A stretch of DNA of 64,000 bases from an uncultured Victivallis sp. (lineage in GTDB: Bacteria; Verrucomicrobiota; Lentisphaeria; Victivallales; Victivallaceae): assembly GCA_944389815.1 (NCBI GenBank), contig CALXNS010000070.1, forward strand, positions 1 to 64,000, read 5' to 3'. Within the stretch, counting starts at the first letter, position 1. Each line of letters begins with the position of its first letter. Made by a program: the position numbers and the translations under genes. The notes under the pieces are model-generated. The model saw only the letters and a program-made list of their open reading frames with translations, was not told the origin of the DNA and made no database searches. Of this stretch, positions 14,771-22,886 are shown one piece after another.

Positions 14771-16033
14771 TTAAATCAGCTCCTTTGCCTTGAGATAGTG
14801 TACGGCGTTCCCGTAAAGCCCGTTCGCGCGGATGTAATCCGCAAAGTTCCGGAAGGCGTCTTTCGAGGCGAGAATGTCGCTGATGGAAAGTTGTCGCGCC
14901 CAGTGAACCAGAGCATCGACGATTTCCAGCGTCGCCATGAAGGTGGAGTATTTCAGCGTTCCCCGGAAGAGGCGGAATTCAACGGTATTCCGGTTTTCGA
15001 AGTTGACCGCCTGATAACGCGTGCCGCTGGATTTTCCGTAAACGTCCTTCACCGGAAGGCCGTTTGACTTTTTGAACCGCGCCCAGTGCGTTTCCCTGCG
15101 GCGGGCGATGGTTTCGAATTTGTCCTGATATTTCGAGATGAACCAGTCAATCAGCAGCCACTTGTAGGAAGTGAGGCAATTCCGCGACACATGCACATGA
15201 AGCCCGCAGGAGGATTCGCCCAAATCATGAGACCTCATGCCGTTGCCGGACATTGTTTTGAGGATGGTTTCCCAGTCAAGCTCCCTATGGCACTTCAGGG
15301 TTATCGGATGGGAAACAAGCTCGAATCCGTAATCGGGAATGGAACCGTCCTCCTTCAGGTAAAATGTCTTCTCGCCGTCGGAGATGGTTTCTGCGACATC
15401 GTTTCGTTCCGAAGCGGATGAAAGTCCCCCGGCTTCGAGTTCGAATCCCAGATACGGCAGAAACTTTTCGCCGTTTTCATCATCTGCGCATTGAAAGTTC
15501 AGGGAAGGTTCATAGCCGTAATTGTGAATGTCGCTGGAGTGATTCGATTCATAACAGGAGCGGCAATAAGCTCCGTGGTCGTCGGTTATGGCGTCGGAAC
15601 AGTGAATCAGTTCGCCGCAGTCGTCGCAGATGTAATAGTCCGATTCGAAACACCCCCGACAAAGTATCGTATCCGAATCACCGTGATTTTCCGAGCTCCA
15701 CTCTCCGCAGGAATCGCAGCGATAAGCGTGATTTTCCGCGCAGGAATCACACCACCATTCATCCAAATCGGCAATGTGGACAAATCCGTCGCCGTCGGAA
15801 TACTCTTCGCAACGTTCACAGAAAGAAAGATTTTCCCGGCAGGATTCACAGTAGACATCCCCGTTCCGGTCCACCGCATAATCATTTTCATCGTCGAGGA
15901 AGTATTCATCGCAATCGGAACACTGTTTCAGGTGTTCCTCCCGGCATTCCGGGCAAAGGTGAATGGTTTCATGGTCAATCGTGACTGGAATCAGGTTTGC
16001 CGATTCCCCGCAGAGGCGGCAGGTGTTGTTCAT
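14771..16033 (-). CDS. Amidoligase (PF12224-like) with N-terminal multi-zinc-ribbon array
   Basis: 420 residues. Residues 1-165 hold about ten CxxC pairs (C5/C8, C27/C30, C38/C41, C62/C65, C72/C75, C95/C98, C106/C109 and more) separated by acidic linkers, as in stacked zinc ribbons. The COOH-NH2 ligase domain follows: YLGFELEAGG (~194-203), YLKEDGSI..YGFELVSHP (~225-243), CGLHVHVSR (~276-284) and NTVEFRLFRGTL (~349-360), the glutamine-synthetase-like acidic/basic set. GGAG lies 8 bases before the ATG. Predicted to ligate an amine to a carboxyl group using ATP; the substrate is unknown. Directly followed by the amidotransferase. Confidence 0.85.
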   Translation of the reverse strand: MNNTCRLCGESANLIPVTIDHETIHLCPECREEHLKQCSDCDEYFLDDENDYAVDRNGDVYCESCRENLSFCERCEEYSDGDGFVHIADLDEWWCDSCAENHAYRCDSCGEWSSENHGDSDTILCRGCFESDYYICDDCGELIHCSDAITDDHGAYCRSCYESNHSSDIHNYGYEPSLNFQCADDENGEKFLPYLGFELEAGGLSSASERNDVAETISDGEKTFYLKEDGSIPDYGFELVSHPITLKCHRELDWETILKTMSGNGMRSHDLGESSCGLHVHVSRNCLTSYKWLLIDWFISKYQDKFETIARRRETHWARFKKSNGLPVKDVYGKSSGTRYQAVNFENRNTVEFRLFRGTLKYSTFMATLEIVDALVHWARQLSISDILASKDAFRNFADYIRANGLYGNAVHYLKAKELI

Positions 16034-16383
16034 CCGGACATCTCCATTGGTTAAGTGTTGAACTCACACCAGTGGAAAATGTCCGATTTTCGGTCGAGGC
16101 CTTCTAAAAAATCCCCGTCGTCTGAGCTGAAATCATCCGGTGGCTGCCCCATGCATACCAGCCGGGCGTCATCCGCTTTGTTCACTTTTATCTACTGTAT
16201 CTGCTGTCCTTCTGAAGCAAACGACAGTAGAAAACGCCGTTTTGCCGAAAAATCTTCCGACAGTGGTCCGATGCCGTACCGACAGGGGGTGTCGAAACAC
16301 AAAAACTGTCGTTCTGACCAATTCAAGGAATTTTTCCCTCAAATCCGACAATATCAGGAACGGCAGACCGCCTTCCGGCATAC
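16034..16383. other. 350-base non-coding gap with repeated CGACAGT-type motifs
   Basis: No convincing gene; a 70-codon minus frame at 16169-16381 lacks a ribosome site and looks like noise. The motif CGACAG(T) occurs at 16222, 16258 and 16280, inverted at 16305-16311, and as CGACAA at 16346. The gap must also hold the amidoligase operon promoter. The cluster could be operator or iteron-like DNA; spacing is irregular. Confidence 0.35.
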
Positions 16384-17763
16384 TTATTTGCGTTCTATTT
16401 TACAATGAAAACCGGGGAACAGTTTCTGGTAAGCTTGCTCCATCTCTCTACGCAAAGCTGCTTCCCGGAAATACTGCACGACGGCACTGTCGTGAACCGG
16501 AAGACAGGGGATGTTTTCTGCGGCCAGCCTGACCAATACGTTACGCATGATTTCCGAATCGACTCGCTGCAGATAAAGTCCGGCTCCGGAACAAAAGTAT
16601 TTTTCTATTGCCGGATGAGCCTCTTTCAAACGGCTTATCAAATCATGCCAGTCAGGACGGTGAGCATCACAGGCGCGCAGGAACTTCAAATCACGTGCTT
16701 TCAGAAAAGGACGCCGCTTCAGACTCAAAACCTGATTCGTCATCGAATTCGCCGCTTCTCCGGTACTCGATGCATTCAACACCGTCAGTAAAAGTTTCTT
16801 GACCACCGGCCGAAGGGAAGTCGGAGGCACGGCATTATACGGGTCTCCGGAGATTTGCCTTCCTTCCAGAGCATAAAGCATGGAAATGTGAAACGAACTG
16901 AAATCCAGTTCGACGGTGCGACAGTTGTCGATACGGATAGTTGCCCTTTGTGACTGCGGCATCGACTGCCAATCCCCAATCCCCGCATGATAGATTCTGC
17001 CACCGCACGCAAAATCACCGTTTGAAAACACCACTTTTACCTGAGGCCTGAATCTCCTGAAAATTTCATTCGGTTCCCGTAATGAGGACAATGGAATATC
17101 TGATGGCGTACAGGAGCTGTTGGAATGATTATTGTGGAAGAATGGATTTACTGATAACCGGGAAAATACCCCGGAAGAGTTATAGGAGAAATAATGAGAA
17201 GATAATACTCTGTTGATGGAACTGAGTTCACTTCTCAGAAACATTGTAAAATCATTATCTTCAAATGGGATATCTTTTTTTCCCTCATCTCTGATGACAA
17301 TGCAGTCACGTTCCGCCGACTCCGGGAAATAGTTTCCCAGTCCGGCAAATTCAGCCTCCAGTTTACTGGAGGGCCAGATGCGGGTCACGCTGCCGGGAAA
17401 ATCCACTTCATTCTCTTCTGAAGAGAATGGCTTATATCCGGGTTTGTACTCAATCCAACCGGCCTCCCTGAGGTATTTGTAAACGGCGGTAAACGGTATT
17501 CTTTTCAAGTGTAAATCATGATACCTCCCATGGGAGAATCTTTCCGCTTTCAGCGATATGGCGACGGGCTTGCGGTAATAATAGGCAAGATAGAGGTTGC
17601 ACAGAAACAACCTCAGATGATTTTCCAGTTTTTCAACCGTCTTCCGCTTAAAACCGCCCCCGGGAATTTCGGCCAGCATCCGGTTGGAAAGTTCCTGCAG
17701 TTCACGATGCTCACCCCATCTGAACGAATCGAACAGCAAAGAATGAAAGAGGAATTCCGTCAT
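16384..17763 (-). CDS. Family-A DNA polymerase-like palm protein of mobile elements
   Basis: 459 residues from ATG 17763, which overlaps the stop of the upstream small gene (ATGA) and has GGGAGGG 8 bases before it. The C-terminal half shows a reduced polymerase-A palm: GGRIYHAGIGDWQ then TVELDFSSFHISMLYAL (motif A, Asp ~287), RPVVKKLLLTVLNA (motif B-like Arg/Lys helix, ~318-331) and CLPVHDSAVV (motif C, His424-Asp425). The N-terminal ~230 residues look like helical DNA-binding or winged modules. Related proteins occur on plasmids and integrative elements. It is probably a replication protein of the excised island; no exonuclease domain is present. Confidence 0.7.
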   Translation of the reverse strand: MTEFLFHSLLFDSFRWGEHRELQELSNRMLAEIPGGGFKRKTVEKLENHLRLFLCNLYLAYYYRKPVAISLKAERFSHGRYHDLHLKRIPFTAVYKYLREAGWIEYKPGYKPFSSEENEVDFPGSVTRIWPSSKLEAEFAGLGNYFPESAERDCIVIRDEGKKDIPFEDNDFTMFLRSELSSINRVLSSHYFSYNSSGVFSRLSVNPFFHNNHSNSSCTPSDIPLSSLREPNEIFRRFRPQVKVVFSNGDFACGGRIYHAGIGDWQSMPQSQRATIRIDNCRTVELDFSSFHISMLYALEGRQISGDPYNAVPPTSLRPVVKKLLLTVLNASSTGEAANSMTNQVLSLKRRPFLKARDLKFLRACDAHRPDWHDLISRLKEAHPAIEKYFCSGAGLYLQRVDSEIMRNVLVRLAAENIPCLPVHDSAVVQYFREAALRREMEQAYQKLFPGFHCKIERK

Positions 17764-17972
17764 GGGACAATCCCTCCCGCAACATTGCATTTTTCAGCCA
17801 GTTGGCGCAGCGGCAACAGTTTTCGGGTCTTTATGTGTTTTCCCAGTTGCTTCCTGACGCCGGGCGAGACCCGGGGACACAGTGATTCCAGATTTGCCAA
17901 TTGGTCATCGGTAATAAGATTGAGCAACTCCTGAACGAGTTCGGCCTGGCTCAGACTTTTTTTGGGGGCCAT
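17760..17972 (-). CDS. Small helical protein, 70 aa, first gene of the replication-like operon
   Basis: MAPKKSLSQAELVQELLNLI..., charged and helical; AGGAGG precedes the ATG by 7 bases. The stop overlaps the start of the polymerase-like gene. No family recognised. Position suggests an accessory or regulatory partner of that protein. Confidence 0.6.
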   Translation of the reverse strand: MAPKKSLSQAELVQELLNLITDDQLANLESLCPRVSPGVRKQLGKHIKTRKLLPLRQLAEKCNVAGGIVP

Positions 17973-18012
17973 GGTGTATCCTCCTGTTTTTCAGTGAACC
18001 ATACCGGTTCGC

Positions 18013-18041
18013 ATAACACGAGGAAAGATTTTCCACCTCAA
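18013..18041 (-). promoter_or_regulatory. Promoter candidate for the 17972-leftward operon
   Basis: On the minus strand, TTGAGG (18041-18036), a 17-base spacer, then TGTTAT (18018-18013), about 40 bases upstream of the first gene. By-eye match only. Confidence 0.4.
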
Positions 18042-18084
18042 TCATTTGATGGGAAGAGCACACTTCTCCTGCATCTTTCCCTTG

Positions 18085-18117
18085 ATATGAAAACGGAGCT
18101 GCCACGATGACAGCTCC
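18085..18117 (-). terminator. Terminator after the integrase gene
   Basis: Minus-strand GGAGCTG-TCATCGTGG-CAGCTCC followed by GTTTTCAT: a seven-pair perfect stem with a T-rich tail, 35 bases after the integrase stop. Confidence 0.6.
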
Positions 18118-18151
18118 TGTCTACTCTAATATAACACCGAATGTCTGTTTT

Positions 18152-19906
18152 TCAAGCTGACTCGGAGTTACTCTGCAGTATGACGGTTGAGTCCGCGGCG
18201 ATTTCAGCATCATTTCTGAGAGAACGACCGGTTATATCGAAGATGTTGAAACCAAAATCCAGTTTGAGCATCGCGTCCCGTTTTACCGTGGCGTTCAATG
18301 CCTTTCCGTAACGGCGATAAGTAATGCTGCCATTGGCGTGTCCGGCTATTTCCGAAACGATATTCTCCGGAACCTCTTTCTGTTTCAGATTGTCGATGAA
18401 GTTGTGACGCAAGCTGTAACAGGTCCGTTTGGGATTCCTGGTAATATATCGACGGTTGAAACGCTCGAAAAATCTCCTGAATGCTCCGGCATAGCCATTC
18501 ATCTTGTCAAACGTGCATTCCGGCCAGAGTTGTATTTTCCGGGTATCCGATGTGGCGGCACTCCTTATCCTCTGCTTCACGTACTCCAGAAAGCCCATTT
18601 GAAGCAATACCGGGTGAATCGGCGTCGTTCTGACGCTGCTGCGGTTTTTTACTCTCGCACCGGTCTCTTCGTTTTCGGAAAAACTGAAACACAACACCCC
18701 ATCCACTTCCACAATGTCCGAGACATAAAGCTGGCAAGCCTCATTCTGTCTGCAGCCGCAATAAAGCATGATGAGCGGAATCCAGAACTTGTACGGGGCC
18801 CATGCGTGGAGAGTTCCCGGAAGAAGATTGGCGATAATCTTTTCCAGCTCTTCCCGGCTGTAGGTTTCTCTTTCCTCCGATGCTCTCGACGTGCGTTCAA
18901 CGCTCATGCCGGAAACCGGATTGGTGGCAATGTATTCACCATCAACGCACCAGGAGAAGAAACCGCTTAAACGGGCAAGATGATGATTCACCGACTGGAC
19001 GGAAATCTTTTTGTTTGCGGTATCCGCCAGGTGTTCCGCCAGACTCTTGTTGCGCAGAGACGGAGACTTCCTGCGGTTCGCCGGAAGTCTGCGCAGCACA
19101 TTGTCGCGGAAATTCCTCATTTCCCGCCGGGAGAGTTGACGGATGTCTTTTCCCGGGCCGAACCACTCACAAAGCAAGTTCAGGGTATTTGCGATATCCG
19201 CCTGATACTTTGCATCGCTGCCGTGCGGAGAGGCAAGGTAAGTTTCGACCAAATCTCCAAGAGCATCAAACTTTTCCCCGTCAAGTATTGTTTGAGCGGA
19301 AGGATAATCTCCGCCCAGAGTACGATGATAGTCTTCCGGGGAATATTCCGAGACATATCGCCGACCTTCCAGACGTTCGCGCTGGACTCTGGCACAGTAG
19401 AGAAATCCCTTCAGGAACTCCTTTTCGGCAAATTTGCGATAACATTCCGGAACATCCATCTCTTGGAGTATATCATCGGTTGTGGCAGTCGCCCATCCGG
19501 GAATTTCGCCGCTGTTCAACGCATTTTCCACATTGCCGCACAGATTCAGCATCATTTTTCTGCCTTCGGCTCTGGATGCGTCGCAGGTGGCCCCATATTC
19601 ACAATTATAAATATCCTGGTCGATGAAACTGGTTTCGATGTACTTTATGATTCTGTTTCTTATTTCGGGAACAATATTCATATCATGTGCACCTCCTTTG
19701 TTGAATGTTTGTTGTGCTTTTGCGATTACCCGTCGTGAGTAATCAGACACCTTTATTATAACATCAAGGAGGCTCGAATTCAAATTTCCTGTTCTCAGGG
19801 AAATCTTTATTTCACGGGCACGACCGCTGGTAAGACTTGCCGGGATGCGGCATCGGAAGTAGTAAATACCGTTGCGCCTGACGAGATTCGGGATTTCGAT
19901 TGCCAT
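18152..19906 (-). CDS. Tyrosine integrase of the island
   Basis: 584 residues, long for the family because of an extended N-terminal arm/core-binding region (residues ~1-330, opening IEIPNLVRRNGIYYFRCRIP, the DUF6538-like arm). Catalytic set: Arg386 in YCGCRQNEACQ, SLRH (Arg500/His501), GHANGS (His523) and the nucleophile in ITYRRYGK (Tyr533 most likely). It starts 105 bases inside the tRNA-Pro att core and is transcribed away from it, the standard arrangement for tRNA-integrating elements. It should catalyse integration/excision between the 22-bp repeats. Confidence 0.95.
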   Translation of the reverse strand: MAIEIPNLVRRNGIYYFRCRIPASLTSGRAREIKISLRTGNLNSSLLDVIIKVSDYSRRVIAKAQQTFNKGGAHDMNIVPEIRNRIIKYIETSFIDQDIYNCEYGATCDASRAEGRKMMLNLCGNVENALNSGEIPGWATATTDDILQEMDVPECYRKFAEKEFLKGFLYCARVQRERLEGRRYVSEYSPEDYHRTLGGDYPSAQTILDGEKFDALGDLVETYLASPHGSDAKYQADIANTLNLLCEWFGPGKDIRQLSRREMRNFRDNVLRRLPANRRKSPSLRNKSLAEHLADTANKKISVQSVNHHLARLSGFFSWCVDGEYIATNPVSGMSVERTSRASEERETYSREELEKIIANLLPGTLHAWAPYKFWIPLIMLYCGCRQNEACQLYVSDIVEVDGVLCFSFSENEETGARVKNRSSVRTTPIHPVLLQMGFLEYVKQRIRSAATSDTRKIQLWPECTFDKMNGYAGAFRRFFERFNRRYITRNPKRTCYSLRHNFIDNLKQKEVPENIVSEIAGHANGSITYRRYGKALNATVKRDAMLKLDFGFNIFDITGRSLRNDAEIAADSTVILQSNSESA

Positions 19907-19925
19907 CGGAGTTTTTCCCCTGGTT

Positions 19926-19945
19926 GTGGTCCACTGCGTGGTCCA
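19926..19945. repeat. Tandem GTGGTCCA repeat at right end of island
   Basis: GTGGTCCACTGCGTGGTCCA, the same 12-bp-period block as at 5975-5994 (18 of 20 bases identical), 65 bases inside the right att core and 20 bases before the integrase start. Its position suits an integrase arm site and/or autoregulation of int. Confidence 0.6.
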
Positions 19946-20010
19946 CGCAAAGACATGAAACAGCCGGGAAAATCCGGTATAACCGATTGAAAGAAAGGAG
20001 TTGAAAAAAG

Positions 20011-20032
20011 AAATGGTCGGGGTGAGAGGATT
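20011..20032. repeat. att site, tRNA-proximal copy
   Basis: 22 bp identical to 5887-5908; covers the last ~19 nucleotides of tRNA-Pro including CCA plus three bases beyond. Insertion therefore left the tRNA gene intact. Confidence 0.85.
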
Positions 20033-20091
20033 TGAACCTCCGGCCTCTGCGTCCCGAACGCAGCGCTCTAGCCAGACTGAGCCACACCCCG
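20014..20091 (-). tRNA. tRNA-Pro (anticodon CGG), CCA encoded
   Basis: Minus-strand cloverleaf: acceptor CGGGGTG pairing with CACCCCG, D-arm GCTCAGTCTGGCTAGAGC, anticodon arm CTGCG-TTCGGGA-CGCAG with anticodon CGG, T-arm GAGG-TTCAAAT-CCTC, then ACCA. It decodes CCG. Its 3' end is the attachment site of the island. Confidence 0.95.
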
Positions 20092-20142
20092 ATTCCGGTT
20101 ATTGAACGATCAGGAATATCTCCTGTCGCTCAATTGTGGTAT

Positions 20143-20170
20143 AATATAGTCCACTATCCGGGAAAAGCAA
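20143..20170 (-). promoter_or_regulatory. Promoter candidate for tRNA-Pro
   Basis: Minus-strand TTGCTT (20170-20165), 16 bases, TATATT (20148-20143), about 50 bases before the mature tRNA 5' end. Confidence 0.45.
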
Positions 20171-20178
20171 GCTCAAAT

Positions 20179-20790
20179 TTAATCTTTTTTCAGAGAAATC
20201 ACAACTTTCTTGAACGCGCCTTCGCCAATCGACTCCGTCGTCAATTCCGGATCGTTCTGCAACGTCACGTGAATAACCCGCCGATCACGCGCATTCATCG
20301 CCGGCAACGTCATCGGTTCGCCCCAGCGCTTCACCTCTTTGGCCGCGTCCAGCGCCTGCTGTTCAAGTTGCTCCTGCGTGGCTCTCGGACCATCTTCCCG
20401 CCGTCCGGAACGACGTTCCCGCCGTTCCCGCGGGGCACGGCGTTCGGCACCCTCTCCATTGTCGTTTTCACCAGAGGACTCTTCCTTGTCGCCGCCGTTG
20501 CTCCGTTCCGCACGTTCTCCTTTGGCGTAGCCATCAATGTCCAGCAGAATGTGCGGACAGTTCTCGTCTTCCTTGAACATGATCCGATTCAAAATCAATT
20601 GCAGACTTTCCAGCGTCTGCCCCTTCCGGCCGATGATACGCCCCGCATCATCGGAACTCAGTTTGACTGAGAGCTTCGTGCCTTTCTCCTCCACCCGGAA
20701 TGTGGCACTCAAGTTCAGATAATCGAACATAGTGTTCAACGTCTTGACGATTTTAGCCTTCTGTTCTTCGAAATTCGCGTTCTCTGCCAT
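20179..20790 (-). CDS. khpB: RNA-binding protein KhpB (Jag/SpoIIIJ-associated)
   Basis: 203 residues. Short N-terminal Jag-like part, a KH domain with GRIIGRKGQTLESLQLILNR (~50-69), a long Arg/Glu/Gly-rich disordered linker (~95-140), and a C-terminal R3H domain (MNARDRRVIHVTLQND, ~164-179). It binds RNA in the cytoplasm and in other bacteria influences cell elongation. It follows yidC as in most genomes, last gene of the rpmH-rnpA-yidD-yidC-khpB operon. The low-complexity linker is longer than in Firmicutes. Confidence 0.92.
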   Translation of the reverse strand: MAENANFEEQKAKIVKTLNTMFDYLNLSATFRVEEKGTKLSVKLSSDDAGRIIGRKGQTLESLQLILNRIMFKEDENCPHILLDIDGYAKGERAERSNGGDKEESSGENDNGEGAERRAPRERRERRSGRREDGPRATQEQLEQQALDAAKEVKRWGEPMTLPAMNARDRRVIHVTLQNDPELTTESIGEGAFKKVVISLKKD

Positions 20791-20856
20791 TTGTGTTCCC
20801 TTTGCTTAAAAAATTCGTCGCCTTCATTACAGTGGGCTTTCCTGGTGTGCGCGCCC

Positions 20857-22599
20857 TTATTGCTTCTTTGCTGCGGGAGCCGCTGCGTGCCCTCCGTTGC
20901 GCCGCTGCAAACGCAACTGAATGATGCTGAAAATATTGCTGACAGTCCAGTACAACGTCAGCCCCGACGGCAGATCGTAGAGGAAAATCAACATGACGAT
21001 CGGCATCGCCATCATCATCTTTTTCTGCATCGGATCCATCGCCATCGGCGTCATTCGCTGCTGAACGATCATCAGCGCGGTCATGATCAATACCAGGGGG
21101 TTGATCGGTAACGTGAAGAAATAAAGCGGAATGCGCATCACCGTGTCCGCCGCAGCCAGGTCGTGCGCCCACAGAAACGGAACCTGTCGCAGCTCCACCG
21201 CTCCATCCAATGTGGCATACAGCGCGAAAAATACCGGTATCTGCAACAGAATCGGCAGACAGCCGCCGAACGGATTGATTTTTTCCGTCCGATACAGCTC
21301 CATGGTCTTCGCACTCAATAATTGCGGATTATCCTTGTATTTCTCGCGCAGCTCCTGCAGTTTCGGCTGCACGGCCTGCATGCGTTTCATCGACGCATTC
21401 GCCTTGGCCGTCGCCGGGTAGAAGAGAATCCGAACCAGCAGCGTTAAAATGATGATGCTCACTCCGTAGGAATGGCACCAGCCGTGCAGCCCAACCAGCG
21501 CCCAGAGCAGCAGCCGCGCCAGATAATCCAGCGGTCCCCACGCCAGATGCATTACCCGTCCTGCTTCCGGAGCGAAATCATCCAGAAGACCGATCACCTT
21601 GGGGCCGGCGTAAAAACGGAAGGCCAGAGTTTTTTCTGCTCCGACAGCAAGCTCAAGTTTCTGCTGCGCTCCGACCGTGAGAATCGTCGTCGAATCGTTG
21701 CGGTTGTTTAAGACGCGTGAACCGCGTTCCTGATAAAGCGTGAAGGGTTTGTCCGAGGCCAGCAGACTTACGAAATATTTGTTCCCAGCTCCCGCCCAGA
21801 TCACTTGCGGCGGCGGATTCTGAAAGAACTTCGCATCTTTGGCGTCCGCTTTCACATCAAAGAATTCGTCATCCGCAGTCAGGAAGTCCATCCGATGCGA
21901 GGGAATTCGCACCTTGTCTCCGGAGACCGCCATCCACGGAGCCACATCCCCGCCGTTGACCACCAGACGTTCAAAACTCAATGGCGTGGCGGAACGGTTC
22001 CGGAAGGTGTAATATACTTTTGTCGTGTAAGCCTTGTCCAGCTCGAACCGTTGTTCCAGTTCAAACTGTCGGCCGTCCGCCGTCCGCATAAGCCGGATCA
22101 GCGTGTAAACGTTGCCGTCAAGCTGATTCTTCAACACTTGAACAGGGTGCCAGATGTTCAGAAGATCGCGGATCCCCAGCGCTCCGACGGAGGCGTTGCT
22201 CGTCTGATCGATGGTGACCGGCGCGGTACGGGAGGCGTCGAGATATTGTTTGAGCGTGATCGATTCCACGAACCCGGCCAGCGGATCCAGCGTCAGCGCC
22301 AGTTTCTCATTGTGCAGGGTCTGAAGCGGAAGCGGTTCAAGCGGTTTTGCCGCGGACGGCGCTGCGGTTGTTCCGCCCGGTTCCGGAGTGGCATTTGCCT
22401 GCGGCGCGGAGGCGTTTTCTGCGGAGGAAACCGCATTACCGCCATCGGCAGTGGCTGTGGTTGAACCTTCCGTTGCCGTGACGGCGCTTGCGGCGGGTAC
22501 CGGCTGATACCAGCCCATGTATCTGCAGAGCGGATCCCAGCCGAATAAAATCACCAGACAGATGACGAATGCAATCAGCGTTTCCTTATCGAATTTCAC
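20857..22599 (-). CDS. yidC: Membrane protein insertase YidC
   Basis: 580 residues, Gram-negative layout: TM1 at ~8-30 (LIAFVICLVILFGWDPLC), an Ala/Thr-rich linker, a large periplasmic beta domain (~90-340), then the conserved insertase bundle beginning GWCHSYGVSIIILTLLVRIL, with FGGCLPILLQIPVFFALY and SGLTLYWTVSNIFSIIQ. It inserts proteins into the inner membrane alone or with SecYEG. The Gram-negative periplasmic domain indicates a diderm host. Confidence 0.97.
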   Translation of the reverse strand: MKFDKETLIAFVICLVILFGWDPLCRYMGWYQPVPAASAVTATEGSTTATADGGNAVSSAENASAPQANATPEPGGTTAAPSAAKPLEPLPLQTLHNEKLALTLDPLAGFVESITLKQYLDASRTAPVTIDQTSNASVGALGIRDLLNIWHPVQVLKNQLDGNVYTLIRLMRTADGRQFELEQRFELDKAYTTKVYYTFRNRSATPLSFERLVVNGGDVAPWMAVSGDKVRIPSHRMDFLTADDEFFDVKADAKDAKFFQNPPPQVIWAGAGNKYFVSLLASDKPFTLYQERGSRVLNNRNDSTTILTVGAQQKLELAVGAEKTLAFRFYAGPKVIGLLDDFAPEAGRVMHLAWGPLDYLARLLLWALVGLHGWCHSYGVSIIILTLLVRILFYPATAKANASMKRMQAVQPKLQELREKYKDNPQLLSAKTMELYRTEKINPFGGCLPILLQIPVFFALYATLDGAVELRQVPFLWAHDLAAADTVMRIPLYFFTLPINPLVLIMTALMIVQQRMTPMAMDPMQKKMMMAMPIVMLIFLYDLPSGLTLYWTVSNIFSIIQLRLQRRNGGHAAAPAAKKQ

Positions 22600-22622
22600 G
22601 TTGTAAACCTTAATCCGGATCG

Positions 22623-22886
22623 TTATTGACGCCTCACATCCGACGCGGATTCCGGTGCGTCGGCGGGGCGTTTCCCCTTGCGGGGCGGCGGAACCGGGTC
22701 CAGCCCCCCCTTACAGAACGGCTGACAACGTGCCAGCCTCCACAACATCAGCAGACTTCCTTTCCAGAAACCGTGAAGCCGGAGCGCCTCCACTGCATAA
22801 TGCGAACACGTCGGTTCAAATCGGCAGCAGTTCGGCAGCCAGGGCGAGATCGTCCACTGATAAACTTTGATGATGCCAATCAACAC
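22623..22886 (-). CDS. yidD: Membrane protein insertion efficiency factor YidD
   Basis: About 87 residues: IGIIKVYQWTISPWLPNCC, RFEPTCSHYAVEALRLHGF and the RLARCQPFCKGGLDPVPP end, the hallmark Cys-containing YidD sequence. The start is not an ATG: GTG at 22886 or TTG at 22883, the latter overlapping the rnpA stop as TTGA; the longer upstream frame is non-YidD. A basic ~20-residue tail extends beyond the core. Confidence 0.9.
   Translation of the reverse strand: MLIGIIKVYQWTISPWLPNCCRFEPTCSHYAVEALRLHGFWKGSLLMLWRLARCQPFCKGGLDPVPPPRKGKRPADAPESASDVRRQ

Larger units (their letters stand above)
5887..20032. mobile_element. tRNA-Pro-integrated genomic island, ~14.1 kb
   Basis: Identical 22-bp direct repeats (5887-5908 and 20011-20032) equal the 3' end of the tRNA-Pro gene that lies intact at the right edge. 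A tyrosine integrase starts 105 bases inside that edge. Each end also carries the same internal tandem repeat (5975-5994, 19926-19945). The cargo includes recombination, replication-like, amidoligase and defence-like genes and several broken genes, with mixed base composition. No conjugation or virion genes are visible, so the element is either mobilised by a helper, a satellite-like element, or decayed. Confidence 0.85.

Noticed and set aside
16169..16381. 70-codon minus ORF between the polymerase-like gene and amidoligase
   Set aside because: No Shine-Dalgarno, no recognisable sequence, and it covers the repeated CGACAGT motifs.
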